Positions 1 to 4,445 of a stretch of 6,443 nt of DNA are shown here, piece by piece; within the stretch, counting starts at the first letter, position 1; each line of letters opens with the position of its first letter. The stretch spans positions 1 through 6,443 of the forward strand of contig JACDEN010000164.1 of assembly GCA_013816415.1 (NCBI GenBank), in the 5' to 3' direction. This DNA comes from Planctomycetota bacterium (GTDB taxonomy: Bacteria > Planctomycetota > UBA11346). The position numbers were made by a program, and so were the translations under genes. The notes beneath the pieces were generated by a model, which saw nothing but the letters and a program-made list of their open reading frames with translations, searched no databases and was not told the DNA's origin.

Positions 1-2
1 CC

Positions 3-1613
3 GCTGCTGCCACCGCGGGCACCACCGGCGCCGCCCCGGCCGCGGCGGCCGGCGCCACCGAAGCGCCAGATACCGGCAGCGTGACCACAGTGAAGGAATA
101 CAAGTTCGTCCCGGCCGAGAAGCTGCCGCCGGTCAAAGGCGTCAGCCAGTACAAATGGAATGAAGCCGACAAGACCTTCCGCTTCACCTACAACGTGTGG
201 GCGGGCTGGCTGCCGGTGATCGCCGCCAACCACGGCACCAAGGCCAACGACGACAGCGTGTTCAAGAAGAAGTACGGCTTCAAGGTCGAGATGGTGCTGA
301 TGGACGACCCGGTCGCCGCGCGCGACGCCTACGCCGCCGGCGACGTGCACAGCATGTGGGGGACCGTCGACATGCTGGTGCTGTTCGCGCCGGAGCTGAT
401 CCGCGACTCGCGCACCGCTCCGCGCATCGTCCAGCAGATCGACTGGTCCAACGGCGGCGACGGCATCGTCGTGCGCAAGACAATCAAGTCGGTCAAGGAC
501 CTGAAGGGCCGCACCGTCGCGCTCGCGCAGAATTCGCCGAGCGAGTACTACATCACCTCGCTGCTGCTGTCCGCCGGCATGAAGCCCGCCGACATCAAGC
601 CCAAGTACACCGCGACCGCCTTCGAAGCCGCGGCCGCCTTCGTCAGCGATCCCTCGATCGACGCCTGCGTGTCGTGGGCGCCCGACATCTACAACATCGC
701 CGACCGCGTGGCGAACGCCAAGATCCTCTCGACCACCAGCGACGCCAACAAGCTGATCGCCGACGTCTACGCGATCCGCGCCGACTTCGTGCGCGACCAT
801 CCGGATGTCGTCGAAGGGCTGATCGCCGGCATCCTCGAAGGCATGGACCAAGTGAAGAAGGATCCGACGGAAGCCTGCGCGTGGATGGCCGACGCCTTCG
901 GCATGAAGCCGGAAGACGTGATGAACATGCGCAATGATTCGCACCCGACCAACGCCGCCGAGAACGCCCAGTTCTTCCTCAATTCGTCCAACCCGACCAA
1001 CTTCGAGCGCACCTGGAAGAACGCCGCCTACGTCTACCGCGAGCTCGGACGCATCAACGCCCCCGCCGCCTTCGATCAGGTGATGGATTTCACCTTCGTC
1101 CAGAAGGTCATCGCCAAGGGTGGCTTCACCCACCAGAAGGACGAGAGCATTGCCACCTTCACGCCCGGATCGGTGAAGACCATCCAGGCCGAGGCGCCGA
1201 TCCTCACCCAGACCATCCGCATCAACTTCTTCCCGAATTCTGCGAACCCCTTCGAGCCGGCGCACGACGAGTACGGCAACGTCCAGCAGGGGAAGCTCTA
1301 CGACCCGAACGTCGGCTCGACGCTCGAACAGGTCGGCAGGCTGGCGGGCCAGTTCGCCCGTGCGACCATCCTCATCCAGGGCCACGCGGATGACAGCATG
1401 CGCGGCAAGATTCCCGAAAAGGCGGTCAAGGATCTCAGCACCGAGCGCGCGCAGGCGATCAAGCGAGCGCTGATCGAGAAGTACAAATTCGAGCCCGACA
1501 AGTTCGTCGTCGAGGGCAAGGGTTGGGACGAGGCGGCCGAGCCGTCGGATCCGCACAACCATGCCCTCAACCGGCGGGTCGAGATCAGCGTCTATCCGCC
1601 CGAGCAGAAATAA
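3..1613 (+). CDS. ABC solute-binding (NMT1/TauA-like) domain fused to OmpA-like peptidoglycan-binding domain, 5' partial
   Basis: The frame is open from base 3, so the gene begins upstream. The GTG at 81 is only the first start-like codon inside the window. Bases 3-80 encode an Ala/Gly/Thr/Pro-rich linker, which suggests an N-terminal export signal or membrane anchor before it. Numbering residues from the codon at 81, about 33-345 resemble an NMT1/TauA/SsuA-type periplasmic binding protein: a beta strand then NVWAGWLPVI, the DAYAAGDVHSMWGTVD segment, SVKDLKGRTVALAQNSPS, and DACVSWAPD. Residues about 376-507 form an OmpA/MotB-type domain with GHADDS (Asp437), LSTERA (Arg456) and NRRVEISV (497-504); in OmpA, the Asp and Arg of the corresponding motifs bind peptidoglycan diaminopimelate. 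Binding proteins normally stand alone, so the fusion suggests a wall-tethered periplasmic sensor or scaffold. The ligand is unknown. The stop is 23 nt before the PspA-family gene, which suggests an operon. Domain calls are confident; the role is inferred. Confidence 0.88.
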   Translation, partial: AAATAGTTGAAPAAAAGATEAPDTGSVTTVKEYKFVPAEKLPPVKGVSQYKWNEADKTFRFTYNVWAGWLPVIAANHGTKANDDSVFKKKYGFKVEMVLMDDPVAARDAYAAGDVHSMWGTVDMLVLFAPELIRDSRTAPRIVQQIDWSNGGDGIVVRKTIKSVKDLKGRTVALAQNSPSEYYITSLLLSAGMKPADIKPKYTATAFEAAAAFVSDPSIDACVSWAPDIYNIADRVANAKILSTTSDANKLIADVYAIRADFVRDHPDVVEGLIAGILEGMDQVKKDPTEACAWMADAFGMKPEDVMNMRNDSHPTNAAENAQFFLNSSNPTNFERTWKNAAYVYRELGRINAPAAFDQVMDFTFVQKVIAKGGFTHQKDESIATFTPGSVKTIQAEAPILTQTIRINFFPNSANPFEPAHDEYGNVQQGKLYDPNVGSTLEQVGRLAGQFARATILIQGHADDSMRGKIPEKAVKDLSTERAQAIKRALIEKYKFEPDKFVVEGKGWDEAAEPSDPHNHALNRRVEISVYPPEQK

Positions 1614-1626
1614 CCGCACACGTCTC

Positions 1627-1633
1627 AGGAGGT
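1627..1633 (+). promoter_or_regulatory. Strong ribosome binding site of the PspA-family gene
   Basis: AGGAGGT is a near-consensus Shine-Dalgarno sequence lying 3 nt before the ATG at 1637. It decides this start over the frame's open extension to 1523, which is only a shadow inside the preceding gene. Confidence 0.8.
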
Positions 1634-1636
1634 CCC

Positions 1637-2395
1637 ATGTTCAGACGCATATCGAACATCTTCAAAGGCTTCCTCAGCCTCTTCGTCTCGGGCATCGAGA
1701 AGCGCAACCCCGAAGCGCTGCTCGAGGTCGAGAAGGAGAACCTGCGCAAGCAGATCGCGCAGTACAACACCGGCCTGGCGTCGCACGCCGGCATGTGCGA
1801 GCGCCTGATGAGCCAGGTCAAGAAGCTCGAGAACGACGAGCGCGACCTGCGCTCGAAGACCGCGGCCAACCTCAAGGTCGGGAACAAGGCGGCCGCCGGA
1901 CAATACGCGCTGCGTCTGCAGACGGTCAGCCGCGAGCTCGAGGAGAACCGCTCGCAGCTCACCGCGGCCGAGGAGACCTACAAGAGCCTGAGCAAGGCGC
2001 GCGACGTCGCGGTCACCGCGGCCAAGGCCAAGATCGAATCGCTCAAGGGCGCGATCGAGGATCTGAAGATGAAGCGCGCGATGGCCGAGATGAACGAGAT
2101 GGCCTCGGGCATGATCTCGGAGATCGGCGGCGCGGGCGACACCCTCAACCGACTGCATGAGATGGTCGAGGAGGAGCGCACCAAGGCCGCCGGTCGCGCG
2201 CGCGTCGCCAAGGATTCGCTGAACCTGGGCGAGGTCGCGCTCAAGGAAGCCGAGCAGACCGCGCTCGCCGACCAGGCGCTGGCGGACTTCGCGGCGAAGG
2301 AAGGCCTGCCGTTCGAGGCCTCGCCCACGGCGAACGCGCCGACCACCCCGCCGGTGAAGACCATGGGGCCGACCGGCGAAGCCACGACGAATTGA
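1637..2395 (+). CDS. PspA/IM30 (ESCRT-III superfamily) membrane-stress protein
   Basis: This is a 252-aa, almost wholly alpha-helical, charged protein. Residues 1-20 form an amphipathic helix with basic residues and a hydrophobic face (IFKGFLSLF), as in the membrane-binding helix of PspA. A PspA-like Asn-Pro-Glu turn follows at 24-26 (canonically DPE or DPQ). Residues about 27-220 are long heptad-like coiled coil rich in Lys, Glu, Ala and Leu, matching the PspA hairpin and later helices. Known PspA/IM30/Vipp1 proteins bind stressed inner membranes, polymerise into rings or rods, and are structurally homologous to ESCRT-III. The helix-2 region lacks the usual IxEME pattern, so this is a divergent subgroup and the symbol pspA is not assigned. 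Residues about 226-252 form a Pro/Thr-rich, probably disordered tail, making it longer than E. coli PspA (222 aa). It sits between the binding-protein/OmpA gene and the AAA+ ATPase gene, with no PspB, PspC or PspF homologue visible in the window. Confidence 0.88.
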   Translation: MFRRISNIFKGFLSLFVSGIEKRNPEALLEVEKENLRKQIAQYNTGLASHAGMCERLMSQVKKLENDERDLRSKTAANLKVGNKAAAGQYALRLQTVSRELEENRSQLTAAEETYKSLSKARDVAVTAAKAKIESLKGAIEDLKMKRAMAEMNEMASGMISEIGGAGDTLNRLHEMVEEERTKAAGRARVAKDSLNLGEVALKEAEQTALADQALADFAAKEGLPFEASPTANAPTTPPVKTMGPTGEATTN

Positions 2396-2470
2396 ACGCG
2401 AAGAGTTGTCGAGCACTTTTGAAAAACGCCTCTAGATCCGGCAGTTGGGGCCAGATGCCCTCTAGGACTA

Positions 2471-2502
2471 GCTTCGCGTCGCAAGGCGTCCGAGCGCGAA
2501 GC
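2471..2502 (+). other. Hairpin 1 inside the inverted-repeat element
   Basis: GCTTCGCG (2471-2478) is exactly complementary to CGCGAAGC (2495-2502), giving a perfect 8-bp GC-rich stem with a 16-nt loop. The loop holds a mini-stem CGC/GCG (2480-2482 with 2486-2488). It shares two bases with the lower part of the next hairpin, so the two could compete. Confidence 0.6.
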
Positions 2503-2523
2503 CTACCCGGAGGGGTACGAGGC
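2501..2523 (+). other. Hairpin 2 inside the inverted-repeat element, GGAG loop
   Basis: TACCC (2504-2508) pairs with GGGTA (2513-2517) around a GGAG tetraloop. GCC (2501-2503) can extend the stem by pairing with GGC (2521-2523), leaving CGA (2518-2520) bulged. The exposed GGAG loop looks like a Shine-Dalgarno core but has no start codon at a suitable distance. Confidence 0.55.
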
Positions 2524-2525
2524 GG

Positions 2526-2540
2526 TTTCCTAAAAGGAAA
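2526..2540 (+). other. Hairpin 3 inside the inverted-repeat element
   Basis: TTTCCT (2526-2531) and AGGAAA (2535-2540) form a perfect 6-bp, A/T-rich stem with an AAA loop. It lies just upstream of the GAGGAGG ribosome binding site. It is too weak, and lacks a T tract, to be called a terminator. Confidence 0.5.
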
Positions 2541-2544
2541 TTAC

Positions 2545-2551
2545 GAGGAGG
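2545..2551 (+). promoter_or_regulatory. Strong Shine-Dalgarno inside the inverted-repeat element
   Basis: GAGGAGG lies 11 nt before the ATG at 2563 and 37 nt before the ATPase ATG at 2589. The ATPase start itself has only AGGA (2584-2587), one base away, which is too close for normal initiation. GAGGAGG is therefore the most credible ribosome entry point for the ATPase message, acting through the short leader ORF. Confidence 0.55.
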
Positions 2552-2562
2552 CAACGCAGCAG

Positions 2563-2592
2563 ATGGCCCCAAATGCCGGATCTAGGATATGA
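2563..2592 (+). CDS. Possible 9-codon leader ORF coupled to the ATPase start
   Basis: ATG at 2563, with GAGGAGG 11 nt upstream, reads MAPNAGSRI and stops at TGA (2590-2592). That stop overlaps the ATPase ATG (2589-2591) as ATGA, the classic arrangement for translational coupling. Most of the ORF lies in the right arm of the inverted repeat, so folding of the arm would control ribosome access. The same frame is open back to a TTG at 2392 that overlaps the PspA stop, but that TTG has no ribosome binding site. The peptide probably has no function of its own. The reading is plausible but unproven, and the ORF could be fortuitous. Confidence 0.35.
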   Translation: MAPNAGSRI

Positions 2593-4298
2593 CCAGCAGC
2601 AGTCGGCAGCGTCTCCAGGCTATGGGCCTGCCCCGCTGGGCCGAGGATCTGATCAGCCAGTACGAGAGCGGCGCCACCAGCCAGTTCCTGTGCTATGGCA
2701 ACGCCAACGATCGCCTGCTGCTGCCGCTCGCCGGCAAGTCCGAGCTCGGGACGCTCGGCGATTTCCTGATCAAGGTGCTGATGCCGCGCTTCGACGTGGT
2801 GCTCGCCTATGACCTCGGCAACGGCCTGCGCGTCGAGAAGGGCATCGAGGTCTTCGGCCAGTGGCCGCGCATCAAGGGCTCGGACATCCCGGTGCTGCCC
2901 AAGGCGCCGCGCGAGGCGGTCGAGGCGCTGACCCAGTACTTCCGCTACTGCGCGAACCTGGCGACGCTCGGCAGCGCGCGGCTGCAGGTCGGATGCATCA
3001 TCCGCGGCGCTGACCTGGTGGTTCCAGCGTCGATGGGCTCGAGCAGTTACGAGACCAGCGCGCTCGCCAGTCAGATCCGCGACTGGGCGGCGGACACCGG
3101 CCACAGCCTGGTGAGCTTCCTCATCACCGACAACCTCACCGACCTGCACCCGCTGATCGTCAACAATCCGCGCGCGGCCCAGGTGAAGGTGCCGCTCCCC
3201 TCGGCCGAGGACCTGACCAAGGCGCTGACCCTGATGGCGCCCGCGTATCCGCTCGCGCTCGGAGCGTTCGCCAAGGATCTCGCGCAGCCCGCGGGGCTGC
3301 TCGCAGGCGCGACCCTCAGCTCGTGCGAGGCGCTCCTGAAGACGCGCGAGCACCTCGGCGAGGCGCTCACCAACGACGACCTGGTCGCGGTGAAGAAGTC
3401 GCTGGTCGAGAAGGACTGCAACGGGCTGATCGAGTTCATCGACTCGAAGCGCACCTTGGACGACCTGCACGGGCAGGAGAAGCTCAAGGCCTGGCTGCGT
3501 CAGGACGTCGCGCTGTGGCGCGCGGGCGACGTGCAGGCGCTGCCGATGGGCTACCTGATCTGCGGCCCGGTCGGCACCGGCAAGACCTTCATGGTCGAGT
3601 GCCTGGCGGGCGAAGCCGGGGTGCCGGTGGTGAAGATCAAGAATTTCCGTGATAAATGGGTGGGATCGACCGAGGGCAACCTCGAAAAGATCTTCCGCCT
3701 GATCCACGCCCTCGGCCGCGCGTTCGTGTTCATCGACGAAGCCGATCAGGCGCTCGGCAAGCGCGAGTCGGGCGCGAACGACAGCGGCATCGGCGGGCGC
3801 ATCTACGGCATGATGGCCGAGGAGATGTCGAACCCGAAGAACCGTGGCGCGATCATCTGGATCCTCGCTTCGAGCCGCCCGGATCTGATCGAGGTCGATC
3901 TCAAGCGCCCCGGCCGCGTCGACGTCAAGATCCCGATCTTCCCGACCACCACTCCGGAGGAGAGCTTCCGGCTGATCCGCGCGCTCGCCAAACGGCGCGG
4001 ACTCGAACTCGCGGATGCGGACTTCGCCGCGCTCCAGCCGCTGATGCCGATCATGGTCACGCCGGGAGCCGCCGAGGCGCTCGCGGTCAAGGCCTATCGT
4101 CTGGTGCGCACCGCCAAGCTGTCAGCGGCCGAGGCGCTGAAGGAGTGCCTGACCGGCTACCAGAATCCGGTGCCGAAGGCGACCATGGAATTCCAGATCG
4201 GATTGGCGGTCGACGAGGCCACCGACCTCGATTTCGTGCCGGCGTCGCTGCGCAGCCTCGGCAAACGCAGTCTCGACGCGGTGGTTCCCCACAACTGA
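2589..4298 (+). CDS. AAA+ ATPase, classical clade, with degenerate N-terminal AAA-like region (Ycf46-like layout)
   Basis: The 569-aa protein has a complete C-terminal AAA+ module. A linker, LDDLHGQEKLKAWL (290-303), resembles the 'DDVGG.e.LK.wL' lead-in of Ycf46 and other classical AAA proteins. Walker A is GPVGTGKT (326-333), a pore-like segment is KWVGSTEGNLEKIF (356-369), Walker B is FVFIDEAD (379-386), and the second region of homology, SRPDL through KRPGRVD (429-445), has Arg440 and Arg443 as likely arginine fingers. The sensor-1 position, usually Asn, appears to be Ser429. A helical lid follows at about 455-520. Residues 1-270 lack a P-loop but show AAA-like traces: a strand ending in GCIIRGADLVVP (135-146) in place of Walker B, and FLITDNLTDLHPLI (177-190) like a sensor-1 region. 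No signal peptide or membrane segment is seen, so it should be cytoplasmic. It probably remodels or unfolds a partner, and the upstream PspA-family protein is the obvious candidate. The ATG at 2589 is chosen for the ATGA overlap with the leader ORF; an in-frame ATG at 2622 is an alternative. Confidence 0.9.
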   Translation: MTSSSRQRLQAMGLPRWAEDLISQYESGATSQFLCYGNANDRLLLPLAGKSELGTLGDFLIKVLMPRFDVVLAYDLGNGLRVEKGIEVFGQWPRIKGSDIPVLPKAPREAVEALTQYFRYCANLATLGSARLQVGCIIRGADLVVPASMGSSSYETSALASQIRDWAADTGHSLVSFLITDNLTDLHPLIVNNPRAAQVKVPLPSAEDLTKALTLMAPAYPLALGAFAKDLAQPAGLLAGATLSSCEALLKTREHLGEALTNDDLVAVKKSLVEKDCNGLIEFIDSKRTLDDLHGQEKLKAWLRQDVALWRAGDVQALPMGYLICGPVGTGKTFMVECLAGEAGVPVVKIKNFRDKWVGSTEGNLEKIFRLIHALGRAFVFIDEADQALGKRESGANDSGIGGRIYGMMAEEMSNPKNRGAIIWILASSRPDLIEVDLKRPGRVDVKIPIFPTTTPEESFRLIRALAKRRGLELADADFAALQPLMPIMVTPGAAEALAVKAYRLVRTAKLSAAEALKECLTGYQNPVPKATMEFQIGLAVDEATDLDFVPASLRSLGKRSLDAVVPHN

Positions 4299-4318
4299 CC
4301 CTGAACGCGGCATTCGGG

Positions 4319-4342
4319 GCGAGCTGTCATGCTCGCGAGCTG
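4319..4342. repeat. Short direct repeat with embedded 10-bp palindrome
   Basis: GCGAGCTG occurs at 4319-4326 and again at 4335-4342. The second copy overlaps the perfect palindrome GCTCGCGAGC (4331-4340). The cluster lies 21 nt after the ATPase stop and about 100 nt before the glycosyltransferase start, where an operator would be plausible. In such GC-rich DNA it could also be chance. Confidence 0.3.
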
Positions 4343-4395
4343 ATGCTGCGACGGACTGCGGCTGCTCCGCGGGCGAGAGGCGATAGTGTGAGCGG

Positions 4396-4417
4396 TGGCG
4401 GTGCGCCTGCACCGCCA
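4396..4417 (+). terminator. Perfect GC-rich hairpin between the ATPase and glycosyltransferase genes
   Basis: TGGCGGTGC (4396-4404) and GCACCGCCA (4409-4417) form a perfect 9-bp stem with a GCCT loop. It sits 98 nt after the ATPase stop and 28 nt before the glycosyltransferase ATG. No T run follows, so it is not a canonical intrinsic terminator. It could mark a U-less transcript end for the upstream operon or be a leader hairpin of the glycosyltransferase mRNA. The rest of the 4299-4445 gap shows no promoter that I can support. Confidence 0.35.
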
Positions 4418-4445
4418 GGCCCACTGATCTGGAACCGCCGTCGCC

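Larger units (their letters stand above)
2431..2586. repeat. Long inverted-repeat element between the PspA and AAA+ genes
   Basis: Bases 2431-2453 and 2564-2586 are near-perfect reverse complements. CTAGATCCGGCA (2432-2443) pairs with TGCCGGATCTAG (2574-2585). One G/A mismatch follows (2444/2573), then TTGGGGCCA (2445-2453) pairs with TGGCCCCAA (2564-2572), and T2431/G2586 could form a wobble at the base. The arms enclose 110 nt containing three further hairpins, so as RNA the whole element could form a multibranched structure. The right arm ends 2 nt before the ATPase start codon. CTAG, a tetranucleotide typically avoided in proteobacteria, occurs four times in the element. Size and ends would suit a MITE- or REP-like palindrome, but no target-site duplication is evident. 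A structured 5' regulatory RNA for the ATPase is the main alternative. The inverted repeat is certain; its nature is not. Confidence 0.85.

Noticed and set aside
3..80. Start of the first gene at GTG 81
   Set aside because: The frame stays open to base 3 with an in-register linker-like composition, and no ribosome binding site precedes 81. The binding protein must also have an export signal, which would lie upstream.
2526..2540. Rho-independent terminator
   Set aside because: The 6-bp stem is A/T-rich, is followed by TTACG and not a T run, and lies directly before a ribosome binding site.
2431..2586. Integron attC recombination site
   Set aside because: An attC needs RYYYAAC on the left and GTTRRRY on the right. 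Here GTTGGGG is in the left arm and CCCCAAA in the right, so the polarity is wrong and the last base does not fit; no integron gene is nearby.
2431..2586. Group II intron or retron RNA
   Set aside because: No domain-V-like sequence and no reverse transcriptase gene is present, and the element is too short.
2392..2592. 66-codon ORF from a TTG overlapping the PspA stop to the ATPase start
   Set aside because: The TTG has no ribosome binding site and the reading runs through the structured spacer. Only its last 9 codons, with their own GAGGAGG and ATG, are credible.
2541..3707. 388-codon open frame on the minus strand, opposite the ATPase gene
   Set aside because: It is a by-product of high GC in third codon positions. 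The plus strand carries clear AAA+ motifs, while the minus translation is Arg/Ala/Leu/Gln-rich with no recognisable domain.
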